Assembly (NCBI GenBank): GCA_003517945.1
Contig: DOZP01000089.1
Location: forward strand, 30,940-39,194
Length of the DNA: 8,255 nt
Reading direction: 5' to 3'
Origin: Porphyromonadaceae bacterium
GTDB lineage: Bacteria; Bacteroidota; Bacteroidia; Bacteroidales; Tannerellaceae
Position numbers and translations under genes: made by a program. Within the stretch, counting starts at the first letter, position 1, and every line of letters starts with the position of its first letter. This document shows positions 1 through 7,418 of this stretch, piece by piece. Below the pieces are notes generated by a model, which did no database searches, was not told the DNA's origin, and worked only from the letters and a program-made list of their open reading frames with translations.

Positions 1-1286
1 TTTCTCGACATATACACAACAAACTCATACTGCGGAAAATCTATCGAATCAAGACGTATTAGAGGTTTTTGCATCTCCATCCCCTCATAATAAAAAGATG
101 TATCGGTCGGAAAATATTTATCGGCAAGGTGTTGTAACTCGGCATAAGCTTCGGGATAAAAAACATAACCATGACGGGCTTTCATTTTTTCATCAAATCC
201 ATGAAATAAATCAAAATTTCGCTCCGAACGTTTCATTGATTCATATAACCGACTTTCTATCTCCTCAAATGATGTTTCCGTTTTTTTGCCTAAAAGTTTC
301 AATATGTGAAACCCGAACCGTGTTTTTACAGGCTCGCTTATATCGCCTACATTCTTCAACGCATAGGCCGCCTTCTCAAACGGATCAACCATTTGTCCCA
401 GGCTAAAATAAGGTAACACTCCTCCCTGCCTGCCTGTTATCGTATCATCGGAATATTGTTTCGCCAATTCGGTAAAATCTTCCCCGGCAAGAGCTTTCTG
501 ATATACAGAATCAGCATGAGCCTGTACCCGCTCTATTTCTTCATCGGTAAGGTCTGTCGAAGGAAAGGAAGAAAGAATATGCGCAATTTTTACGCTCCCC
601 GGATTCGGCATTTTACGTTCCAGCTTAATCAAATGAAAACCTTGCATAGAACGTATCGGTAATGATAACTCACCCGGCTCCATAGAAAAGATCTTATCTT
701 CCAAAACTTTTAACATTTGCAGCGGATATACATATTCGACATCGGCATATAGTATACCGCCGTCTTTAGATTCTTTTGTGAGAGAATCCCCGACAACTTC
801 AAACGGTTCGCCGTTTTTTATACGGTTATATGCGTTTATAGCCTTTTCATACGCTGCGACCGTATCTTCGGGAATGATCTCTCCTCCCGGAAACAAGAAT
901 AAAAGATGTTTAAATCCGGGAATATATTTGGTGCGTTCATATATAACATGCATCGCCGAATCTTCACCGGACTTATCCGAAAGAAAACTTTCCTGCAGTT
1001 GCCGCTTATAACTTTCCAGTTCATTTTCAAACTTAGGCGCTTTATTAATCGTTAACGCTTCGGCGTCCGCTACTTTCAACTTATAAATTGTAAATAAATC
1101 CACATAATTTTCCACCGACTTCTTATCTGTCAGATCTACGCTGTTGTCTTTTTTCGCAATAAACAGAAATTCAGAAAGCGGAACCTCTTTACCCGATACG
1201 GTCATTACGACCGGATCTTTCTTCTCTTTTGCGTTCATGGTAGTCATCACAATTGCCGAAACGCACAACAATACAATTTTTTTCAT
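1..1286 (-). CDS. Exported peptidylprolyl isomerase with two parvulin domains (3' end outside window)
   Basis: The reading frame is open from an ATG at 1286 to the window edge: 428 codons, no stop, so the C-terminus is missing. Residues 1-19 look like a Sec signal peptide (MKK, hydrophobic core, likely cleavage after MNA), so the protein should act in the periplasm. Two parvulin (PpiC/SurA-type) domains follow. The first, about 125-224, keeps the paired histidines (KHLL near 127, GFHLIKL near 218) but has a divergent middle. The second, about 231-333, is canonical: KIAHIL, LAKQYSDD, GGVLPYFSLGQMVDPFEKAAYAL and FGFHILKL. Parvulins catalyse prolyl cis-trans isomerisation, and SurA relatives assist outer-membrane protein folding. 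The start lies 28 nt after the recQ stop behind an A/T-rich leader (AAAAATAAAAG), so it is probably last or late in the tig operon. Assignment as a parvulin is firm; a SurA-like role is inference, so no symbol is given. Confidence 0.9.
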   Translation of the reverse strand, partial: MKKIVLLCVSAIVMTTMNAKEKKDPVVMTVSGKEVPLSEFLFIAKKDNSVDLTDKKSVENYVDLFTIYKLKVADAEALTINKAPKFENELESYKRQLQESFLSDKSGEDSAMHVIYERTKYIPGFKHLLFLFPGGEIIPEDTVAAYEKAINAYNRIKNGEPFEVVGDSLTKESKDGGILYADVEYVYPLQMLKVLEDKIFSMEPGELSLPIRSMQGFHLIKLERKMPNPGSVKIAHILSSFPSTDLTDEEIERVQAHADSVYQKALAGEDFTELAKQYSDDTITGRQGGVLPYFSLGQMVDPFEKAAYALKNVGDISEPVKTRFGFHILKLLGKKTETSFEEIESRLYESMKRSERNFDLFHGFDEKMKARHGYVFYPEAYAELQHLADKYFPTDTSFYYEGMEMQKPLIRLDSIDFPQYEFVVYMSR

Positions 1287-1314
1287 AAAACTTTTATTTT
1301 TATTTATATACCTA

Positions 1315-3735
1315 TCAATTTGCCAGTTCAGATAAAAATTTAATACGAATGAGACGAATCTCCTCTTCCGTATAATCACTGCCCAACTCCTTAATAGCCT
1401 CCTCCAAAGAGTCCGTTTCCGATTCTTTGAAGTACTGATAAATATCGTCAATATGATCTTCATCCATCACATCATTGATAAAATAATCAATATTTATCCG
1501 GGTTCCGGAGTAAACAATAGTCTCTATTTCATCCAATAATTCATCAAATTCCAACCCTTTACTAATAGCAATATCATCCAACGCCACTTTACGGTCTATG
1601 CTCTGCACAATCCAGACCTTCAACTTCGACTTATTAGCTACCGTCCTGACCCTCAAGTCTTCCGGTCGAACAATCTCATTTTCTTCAACATATCTTTTAA
1701 TGACATCCACGAATTCTTTTCCGTATCGCTTCGCTTTTCCCGCACCAACACCCGGAATATTCTGCAACTCATCTACGGTTACCGGATAGGTCGTAGCCAT
1801 AGCTTCGAGCGACGGGTCCTGAAAAATTACATATGGAGGAAGTTCCAGTTTTTTAGACATCTTTTTCCTCAGATCTTTCATTATGGCAAATAATTCCGGA
1901 TCAACCGCACACGAAGCTCCGCTATGTACCGGTACGTCATCATTATCCTCATCTTCATCAAACTCGTGATCCTTCACCACCATAAACGATACCGGATTTT
2001 TCATAAAAGACTTACCTTTTTCCGTAATCTTCAGCAATCCGTAATTCTCAATATCTTTTTCAATATATCCGGCAATCAACGCCTGACGGATAACGGCCAG
2101 CCATAACTTCTCACCTTCATCCTCCCCACTACCAAAAACTTCCAGTTTATCGTGTTTGTAGGATAAAATATCCGACGTTCCATTCCCGATTAATACATTA
2201 ACGACATAATCCGTTTTATATTTTTCTTTTAAGACGCTCACTGTTTCAAGTAGAGTCGACAACATTTCTTTAGCCTCCACTAACTTTATGGGTTTTAAAC
2301 AATTGTCACAATTACTACAATTCTCTTCCGTATACTTCTCTCCAAAATAATGCAATAATACCTTACGGCGGCATACGGCTGTTTCCGCATAGGCGGCCGT
2401 TTCAAGCAGCAACTGTTTTCCGATTTCCTGCTCTACGATCGGTTTGCCCTGCAGGAATTTTTCAAGTTTCTGCAAATCCTTATACGAATAAAAGGTAAGG
2501 CATTGCCCTTCACCGCCATCACGTCCGGCACGACCTGTTTCCTGATAATATCCCTCCAGGCTTTTGGGAATATCATAATGAATAACATAACGCACATCGG
2601 GCTTATCAATCCCCATGCCAAACGCAATCGTAGCCACGATCACATCTACCTTTTCCATCAGAAAAGCATCCTGATTAGACGATCGTACCTGTGATTCCAT
2701 ACCGGCATGATAAGCCCGTGCTTTAATTCCATTGGCCTGTAATATTTCCGCGAACTTCTCTACTTCTTTCCGGCTGAGACAGTAGATGATACCGGATTTG
2801 CCTTCATTGCTTTTAACAAACTTGATGATATCACGATCAATATTATTTGTCTTAGGCCTTACTTCATAATACAAATTCGAACGATTGAAAGAAGATGTAA
2901 AAACCGAAGCATTCATCATGCCCAGATTCTTTTGTATATCATGCTGTACTTTAGGTGTTGCCGTCGCCGTCAGCGCAATCATAGGACGAGCGCCTATCTC
3001 ATTAATGATAGGACGGATACGACGATATTCCGGACGGAAATCATGTCCCCATTCCGAAATACAATGTGCCTCATCCACAGCATAAAAAGAGATCTTTATC
3101 TGACGGAGAAATTCAATATTTTCTTCTTTGGTCAGTGATTCGGGAGCGACATACAATAGTTTTGTCTTCCCGGATAAGATATCAGCTTTTACTTCATCAA
3201 TAGCCGCTTTGTTTAAAGATGAATTTATAAAATGGGCGATCCCGTCTTCATCACTGAAATTGCGCATAGCGTCAACCTGATTCTTCATCAATGCAATCAA
3301 AGGAGAGATCACCAAGGCTGTCCCCGGCATCAATAACGCCGGCAACTGGTAACACAATGATTTTCCGCCGCCGGTAGGCATCAATACAAACGTATCCTTT
3401 TCGGCAAGCACATTTTCTATAATTTTCTGTTGATTGCCTTTAAACTTATCAAATCCAAAATGCAATTTCAAAGATTCCGTAATCTTACTTTTACCCATTT
3501 TTTTAACAGGTTCCGAATTCTTTGTCGCATCAATTTTCTTCGCACTCTCTTTTTTCCCCGATATATTAGAGTCCGCCTTTTTTATTTTACCGTTTTTCAA
3601 TTCATGATTTTCTTTTTCCGCCGTTTTTTTTGACACAGACTTGTCTACCGCAGACATATTCTCTACTGTTTTTATAACATCAGTCGTTTCTCCCGCTGCA
3701 GTCATTTTTTTTCCCGTACGTTCATTCTTTGCCAT
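1315..3735 (-). CDS. recQ: ATP-dependent 3'-5' DNA helicase RecQ, with a lysine-rich N-terminal extension
   Basis: This is a superfamily 2 helicase of 806 residues acting in recombination and replication-fork repair. Visible motifs are motif 0 (FGFDKFKGNQ, 93-102), Walker A TGGGKS (121-126), DEAH box (221-224) followed by the aromatic-rich loop CISEWGHDFRPEY, motif III LTATAT (255-260), motif V around AFGMGIDKPDVR, and motif VI QETGRAGRDG (398-407). The zinc site is C455, C473, C476 and C479, followed by an RQC winged-helix region. An HRDC domain spans about 612-686. The tail, about 700-806, resembles the helix-turn-helix extension of Bacteroidota RecQs. Residues 1-80 are low-complexity with about 19 lysines and precede the usual start of the family; Met80 (ATG at 3498) would give a conventional 727-residue protein. 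I keep the upstream start because it leaves only 19 nt after clpX, while Met80 would leave a 256-nt gap in a packed operon. The stop is TGA. Confidence 0.96.
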   Translation of the reverse strand: MAKNERTGKKMTAAGETTDVIKTVENMSAVDKSVSKKTAEKENHELKNGKIKKADSNISGKKESAKKIDATKNSEPVKKMGKSKITESLKLHFGFDKFKGNQQKIIENVLAEKDTFVLMPTGGGKSLCYQLPALLMPGTALVISPLIALMKNQVDAMRNFSDEDGIAHFINSSLNKAAIDEVKADILSGKTKLLYVAPESLTKEENIEFLRQIKISFYAVDEAHCISEWGHDFRPEYRRIRPIINEIGARPMIALTATATPKVQHDIQKNLGMMNASVFTSSFNRSNLYYEVRPKTNNIDRDIIKFVKSNEGKSGIIYCLSRKEVEKFAEILQANGIKARAYHAGMESQVRSSNQDAFLMEKVDVIVATIAFGMGIDKPDVRYVIHYDIPKSLEGYYQETGRAGRDGGEGQCLTFYSYKDLQKLEKFLQGKPIVEQEIGKQLLLETAAYAETAVCRRKVLLHYFGEKYTEENCSNCDNCLKPIKLVEAKEMLSTLLETVSVLKEKYKTDYVVNVLIGNGTSDILSYKHDKLEVFGSGEDEGEKLWLAVIRQALIAGYIEKDIENYGLLKITEKGKSFMKNPVSFMVVKDHEFDEDEDNDDVPVHSGASCAVDPELFAIMKDLRKKMSKKLELPPYVIFQDPSLEAMATTYPVTVDELQNIPGVGAGKAKRYGKEFVDVIKRYVEENEIVRPEDLRVRTVANKSKLKVWIVQSIDRKVALDDIAISKGLEFDELLDEIETIVYSGTRINIDYFINDVMDEDHIDDIYQYFKESETDSLEEAIKELGSDYTEEEIRLIRIKFLSELAN

Positions 3736-3754
3736 ATACAGAAAATAATAACTA

Positions 3755-4987
3755 TTATGCTATTTGTAATTTATTCATATCAGCATGTTCAAAATTACCT
3801 TTTGCATACTGCAATGTCACATGTAGCTTCTTTTGCGTCCCCGAAGGCATTTCATACATAGCATCCATCATTATGGCTTCCACAATAGAACGCAGTCCCC
3901 GCGCTCCCAACTTAAGTTCTATTGATTTATCCACAATGAAATCATAAACATCTTCGTCAAAAGTAAGTTTGATTTTATCCATTTCAAATAACTTGATGTA
4001 TTGTTTGATAATGGAATTTTTAGGCTCCGTCAGAATCCGTTTCAATGCGTCCCGGTCCAACGGATTCAGATAGGTAAGGATAGGCAGGCGCCCTATTATT
4101 TCCGGGATCAAACCAAACGACTTTAAATCCATCGGAGTAATGTATTTTAACATATTATCTCTGTCAATGCCGGAGGTATTACGGTTTGAAGTATATCCCA
4201 CAACACGCGTATTCAGACGTTGAGCGATCTTTTTCTCTATGCCGTCAAAAGCGCCCCCGCAAATAAACAGAATATTCTTAGTATCAACAGCTATCATCCG
4301 TTGTTCCGGATGTTTACGCCCACCTTGCGGAGGTACATTGACAACCGAGCCCTCCAATAATTTCAGCAATCCCTGTTGCACTCCTTCGCCGCTCACATCG
4401 CGGGTGATCGACGGATTGTCGCTCTTACGTGCGATTTTATCAATCTCATCAATAAAGACAATACCCCTTTCCGTTGCGGCCACATCATAATCAGCCGCCT
4501 GCAATAAGCGGGTCAGGATACTTTCAATATCTTCCCCGACATATCCCGCTTCCGTAAAAACAGTCGCATCGACAATACAAAAAGGAACATGCAGTTTCCG
4601 CGCAATGGTACGTGCAAGCAGGGTCTTTCCTGTCCCTGTCGCCCCTACCATAATAATATTTGATTTTTCTATTTCAACATCATCTTTGGTATCTTTCTGC
4701 ATCAACCGCTTATAGTGATTGTAAACGGCAACGGAAAGATACCGTTTGGCCTCGTCCTGCCCTATTACATATTCATCCAGAAACAATTTTATATCAGCGG
4801 GTTTTGGAAAATCTTTTTCGTCAAGACGGAATAAACCGCCCCCTTTACGACGTGTCTCGTCCTGTACAATATCATAGGCCTGCTCCGTACAACTATCACA
4901 TATAGCGCCGGAAATGCCCGTAATCAGCAAATTAGCCTCCTTACGGGTCTTACCGCAGAAAGAACACTTGTCATCAGCTCTACTCAT
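3755..4987 (-). CDS. clpX: ATP-dependent Clp protease ATP-binding subunit ClpX
   Basis: This is a AAA+ unfoldase that recognises tagged substrates, unfolds them and threads them into the ClpP chamber in the cytosol. At 410 residues it is close to the family length (E. coli 424). The N-terminal zinc-binding domain has C8, C11, C30 and C33. The ATPase core has Walker A GATGTGKT (115-122), pore-1 loop GYVGED (148-153), Walker B with IDEID (179-183), the RKH pore loop (224-226), arginine finger R300 in IIGRLP, and sensor-2 GAR (361-363). The segment equivalent to the E. coli IGF ClpP-docking loop reads VVGY (262-265) and the loop is about three residues shorter. The ATG lies 2 nt after the clpP TAG stop (TAG-TC-ATG), which suggests translational coupling and matched production of the two subunits. 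The C-terminal tail ends at LQIA. Confidence 0.98.
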   Translation of the reverse strand: MSRADDKCSFCGKTRKEANLLITGISGAICDSCTEQAYDIVQDETRRKGGGLFRLDEKDFPKPADIKLFLDEYVIGQDEAKRYLSVAVYNHYKRLMQKDTKDDVEIEKSNIIMVGATGTGKTLLARTIARKLHVPFCIVDATVFTEAGYVGEDIESILTRLLQAADYDVAATERGIVFIDEIDKIARKSDNPSITRDVSGEGVQQGLLKLLEGSVVNVPPQGGRKHPEQRMIAVDTKNILFICGGAFDGIEKKIAQRLNTRVVGYTSNRNTSGIDRDNMLKYITPMDLKSFGLIPEIIGRLPILTYLNPLDRDALKRILTEPKNSIIKQYIKLFEMDKIKLTFDEDVYDFIVDKSIELKLGARGLRSIVEAIMMDAMYEMPSGTQKKLHVTLQYAKGNFEHADMNKLQIA

Positions 4988-4989
4988 GA

Positions 4990-5667
4990 CTATTTTACCT
5001 TTCTGGATAACACATCGTCAATCATACCATATTCTTTCGCTTCCACAGCCGTCATCCAGTAATCACGATCACTATCCCGTTCCACGTCTGCGTACGGCTT
5101 TCCCGAATGGGTAGAAATAATCGTATACAATTCTTCTTTCAACCTGACAATCTGACGAACCGTAATTTCCATATCCGCCGCCTGTCCCTGCATACCTCCC
5201 ATTGGCTGATGAATCATCACACGTGAATGCTCTAATGCAAAACGTTTCCCCTCAGCGCCGGCTACCAGAATAACAGAAGCCATAGAGGCCGCCATACCGG
5301 TACATATTGTCGAAACCTTACTGCTTATGTATTGCATCGTATCATAAATTCCCAATCCTGCATAAACAACACCCCCGGGAGAATTGATATAAATGGAGAT
5401 ATCCTTTCCAGGATCACTTGTATCCAGGTATAAAAGTTGCGCTTGTATCACATTCGCCGTATAATCGTCGATCTGCGTACCTAAAAAAATAATACGATCC
5501 ATCATCAAACGGGAAAACACATCCATCTGCGCAACATTCAACTGGCGTTCTTCAATAATCGTCGGCGAAATGTAATTGCTTGTAACATTCATATAGCTAT
5601 CCAGCGCATTTCCATTCATGCCTAAATGCTTCGTTGCATATTTCCTAAAATCATTCATACAATTCAT
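4990..5667 (-). CDS. clpP: ATP-dependent Clp protease proteolytic subunit ClpP
   Basis: This is the serine peptidase subunit that forms the double-heptamer chamber degrading chains delivered by ClpX. Its 225 residues fit the family. The catalytic triad can be placed by exact spacing against E. coli: S128 in GMAASMAS, H153 in MIHQP and D202 in SDRDYW. The oxyanion region INSPGG (94-99) and the handle segment MGGMQGQAADMEI are intact. The first ATG abuts the tig stop (TAA then ATG, no gap). A second in-frame ATG at Met4 (5658) gives a protein beginning MNDFRKYATKHLGM, which resembles the usual Bacteroidota N-terminus and may be the true start. Either start implies coupling to tig translation. 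There is no obvious long propeptide of the E. coli type, though the sequence before about residue 30 could be processed. Confidence 0.98.
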   Translation of the reverse strand: MNCMNDFRKYATKHLGMNGNALDSYMNVTSNYISPTIIEERQLNVAQMDVFSRLMMDRIIFLGTQIDDYTANVIQAQLLYLDTSDPGKDISIYINSPGGVVYAGLGIYDTMQYISSKVSTICTGMAASMASVILVAGAEGKRFALEHSRVMIHQPMGGMQGQAADMEITVRQIVRLKEELYTIISTHSGKPYADVERDSDRDYWMTAVEAKEYGMIDDVLSRKVK

Positions 5668-7026
5668 TTATTTTTCTTCTAAAATTTTACCGAATTCTTC
5701 GGCCGTCACTTCTTTTTCCGTTATGGTTACCTTGTCTTTTATCCAGGCAGACAGTTTTTCATCTATCACCCGGTCTACAAGGTTATTTGCCGTCTCCTGC
5801 TTTTTCAGCATATCTTTCGCGTAATTTTCCAATACATCATCCGGAACGGACAACATGCCGTATTGTGCGAATTGCGCTTGCGCTACACGCTTAGCCAACG
5901 CTTGAAGATCTTCCCGTTCTACTTTTATGTCATTATCCTTAACAAGTTTCTCTTTGGCCAGGTGATATGTCAAATCTTCCACCACTTTGGGATAATCGCT
6001 ATCAACCTGCTCCTTTGTCGTCTTATCATTGGAAATAAGCAGCCAACGTTTCAGGATATCATCCGCAAAAGCAACATCGCCGGCTTTCTTTAGCAACAGG
6101 GCGCGAACATCACGTATGAACTTATAATCGCTTTCCGGTGCAAATTGTTCCGCAAGGTAACCTTTTATTTTCTCGCGGAAAGTAGCCTCATCTTTGACAA
6201 CGTCCGGGCCGAACACACGGTCATAAAGCTCCTGATTAAGTTCGGCAGGCGTATGACGGGTGATTTCCTTTATTTCAAAAGTAAAATCACTTTTCATATC
6301 TTTCACTTTATCCTTATCAATCTTAAGAAACGAAGCGATCTCGGCTTCAGCCCCCTTATAAGCCTTATGCGGATTAAATACAATTTTACTATCCGGCTGC
6401 GCCCCGATAAATTTCTTCTGTTCCGTTTTGCTTTTCATATACGACGGCATCAACACGGCATCTTCCAAAAGGATCCCTCCGGCTTTTGGCTCTCCATCCT
6501 CCAGTTCCGCAATGATTCCTTTCACAAGGTCTTCTTCCTCAACTTTATCAGCTTTGTCGTATGAACCGTAATTCTTACAATAAGAATCCACCTGTTTTTC
6601 AATCAACTCATCATCCACCTTAACCTGATAATAGTCTAACTTATCTTTTTTTGTCAATTTAATGTCTATATCAGGCGATACGGCAACATCAAAACAAAAT
6701 TCAAAACTTTCATCCGTATCAAAATCTATCATTTTTTGCTCGGTTTCATTCGGGATCGGCTCTCCTAAAATTTTAAGATCCTGTTCACGAATATATGAAA
6801 ACAGTTTTTCCGAAACAAGCTTATTCACCTCTTCCGCCAAAGCATGCTTTCCATAAAGTTTTTTAACAATGCTAAACGGCACCATACCCTTCCTGAAACC
6901 CGGCATGTTGACTTTCTGACGCAATTTGTGCAGATTCTTATCTACTAATGCTGCATAATCACTCTTCTCAATCTCCATTTTTATCATACCGCTTACGGCA
7001 TCGTTGTTTTTAAGAGAAACATTCAT
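5668..7026 (-). CDS. tig: Trigger factor, ribosome-associated chaperone, with a degenerate PPIase domain
   Basis: This ATP-independent chaperone binds nascent chains at the ribosome exit tunnel. Its 452 residues fit the family. The ribosome-docking signature GFRKGMVP falls at residues 43-50, the same position as GFRKGKVP in E. coli, followed by the helical arm SIVKKLYG. Residues about 155-258 occupy the FKBP-type PPIase position, but the usual F-T-G…DG..F.GG core is replaced by VKGIIAELEDGEPKAGG, so prolyl isomerase activity is doubtful. From about 259 (TPAELNQELYDRVFG) to the end is the helical C-terminal chaperone domain with its arms. The ATG at 7026 has no clear Shine-Dalgarno but follows an A/T-rich leader. 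A good -7 promoter box lies 51-59 nt upstream. It is the first gene of the tig-clpP-clpX-recQ run, and its TAA touches the clpP ATG. Confidence 0.95.
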   Translation of the reverse strand: MNVSLKNNDAVSGMIKMEIEKSDYAALVDKNLHKLRQKVNMPGFRKGMVPFSIVKKLYGKHALAEEVNKLVSEKLFSYIREQDLKILGEPIPNETEQKMIDFDTDESFEFCFDVAVSPDIDIKLTKKDKLDYYQVKVDDELIEKQVDSYCKNYGSYDKADKVEEEDLVKGIIAELEDGEPKAGGILLEDAVLMPSYMKSKTEQKKFIGAQPDSKIVFNPHKAYKGAEAEIASFLKIDKDKVKDMKSDFTFEIKEITRHTPAELNQELYDRVFGPDVVKDEATFREKIKGYLAEQFAPESDYKFIRDVRALLLKKAGDVAFADDILKRWLLISNDKTTKEQVDSDYPKVVEDLTYHLAKEKLVKDNDIKVEREDLQALAKRVAQAQFAQYGMLSVPDDVLENYAKDMLKKQETANNLVDRVIDEKLSAWIKDKVTITEKEVTAEEFGKILEEK

Positions 7027-7038
7027 TCTGTCTTGTTT

Positions 7039-7052
7039 ATTAATTAATTAAT
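7039..7052. repeat. A/T palindrome of repeated TTAA units in the tig leader
   Basis: The 14 bases ATTAATTAATTAAT are a perfect palindrome of tandem TTAA units between the predicted tig transcription start and the tig ATG. A/T-rich unstructured leaders are common before highly translated Bacteroidota genes, so this more likely helps translation initiation than forms an operator. An operator role cannot be excluded from sequence. Confidence 0.4.
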
Positions 7053-7076
7053 CCTTTACTTTCTAAAAAATAGGAT

Positions 7077-7085
7077 GCAAAAATA
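7077..7085 (-). promoter_or_regulatory. Probable -7 box of the tig operon promoter
   Basis: On the minus strand this reads TATTTTTGC, an exact match to the Bacteroidota -7 consensus TAnnTTTGC. It would give a tig leader of roughly 45 nt. I see no TTTG at the expected -33 spacing, which would lie inside the 3' end of the small membrane gene. Promoter strength and exact start are therefore uncertain, and read-through from the upstream gene is also possible because I see no terminator hairpin between them. Confidence 0.55.
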
Positions 7086-7096
7086 ATAAAAATATC

Positions 7097-7297
7097 TTAC
7101 GGGCTATCTTTATCTTTGAAATTTTTATTCACGAAAATAACCGATAAGATCAAATTCACAATCAACACACCGCCACAACATGCAACATAGAATGCCAACC
7201 ATTCCTTCTCCTCTCTGTAGATAAAGTAAATAACAACAGTCGCAACCAATATCAACGCAATAATGGTCAGCAATACCCGTATAACTTTCTTCTTCAT
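7097..7297 (-). CDS. Small two-helix membrane protein of unknown function
   Basis: I do not recognise a family for this 66-residue protein. It has a basic N-terminus (MKKKVIR), a first hydrophobic helix at about residues 7-27, a short charged loop (YREEKEW, about 27-33), and a second hydrophobic helix at about 34-56 containing a Cys-Cys-Gly-Gly stretch. It ends in a charged tail (NKNFKDKDSP). By the positive-inside rule both ends should be cytoplasmic and the loop periplasmic. The ATG at 7297 is the only sensible start. The gene lies 70 nt upstream of tig on the same strand and is divergent from pfp. It fills the space between two well-supported genes and has clean membrane topology, which argues for a real gene, but I have no homology evidence. 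It might be co-transcribed with tig. Confidence 0.7.
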   Translation of the reverse strand: MKKKVIRVLLTIIALILVATVVIYFIYREEKEWLAFYVACCGGVLIVNLILSVIFVNKNFKDKDSP

Positions 7298-7315
7298 AAC
7301 TTTAGCATAACTACT

Positions 7316-7324
7316 GCGAAGATA
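7316..7324 (-). promoter_or_regulatory. Weak candidate -7 box for the small membrane gene
   Basis: The minus strand reads TATCTTCGC, one base from TAnnTTTGC (C for the middle T of TTT). It sits about 18 nt before the ATG, giving a very short leader, and I find no TTTG at the -33 position. This is a tentative call. Confidence 0.3.
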
Positions 7325-7343
7325 ATGCTTTTATATTATTTTG

Positions 7344-7375
7344 TTTGATTTAAGAGAAAAAAATGCGATATTTGC
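7344..7375 (+). promoter_or_regulatory. Predicted pfp promoter (-33 and -7 boxes)
   Basis: TTTG at 7344-7347 and GATATTTGC at 7367-7375 are separated by 19 nt, which fits the Bacteroidota sigma-ABfr type promoter (TTTG, 19-21 nt, TAnnTTTGC) with one mismatch in the first base of the -7 box. Transcription should start a few bases after 7375, giving a pfp leader of about 35-40 nt. It is the best-formed promoter in the window. Confidence 0.7.
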
Positions 7376-7418
7376 ACCACTTTTGGAGATTTTTAACCAT
7401 ACAAAATAATGATAACAT

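Larger units (their letters stand above)
7298..7418. other. Divergent intergenic region between the small membrane gene and pfp
   Basis: These 121 bases separate two divergently transcribed genes. They are A/T-rich and hold a convincing pfp promoter and a weaker candidate promoter for the minus-strand gene. I see no long inverted repeat, riboswitch-like structure or terminator. Confidence 0.8.

Noticed and set aside
98..406. 102-codon plus-strand open frame
   Set aside because: It is antisense to the parvulin gene, whose frame stays open from 1286 to the window edge with clear domain motifs.
1287..1314. Separate promoter for the parvulin gene
   Set aside because: The 28-nt gap is A/T-rich but has no TAnnTTTG box; it looks like a translation leader within an operon.
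6145..6564. 139-codon plus-strand open frame
   Set aside because: It lies wholly antisense to trigger factor, has no recognisable domain, and its residues reflect the complement of a well-conserved gene.
7086..7130. Possible terminator after the small membrane gene
   Set aside because: T-rich runs are present on the minus strand, but I found no stem of convincing length before them.
7385..7388. GGAG as a Shine-Dalgarno for pfp
   Set aside because: It is about 30 nt from the ATG, far beyond usable spacing, and this lineage generally initiates without strong Shine-Dalgarno pairing.
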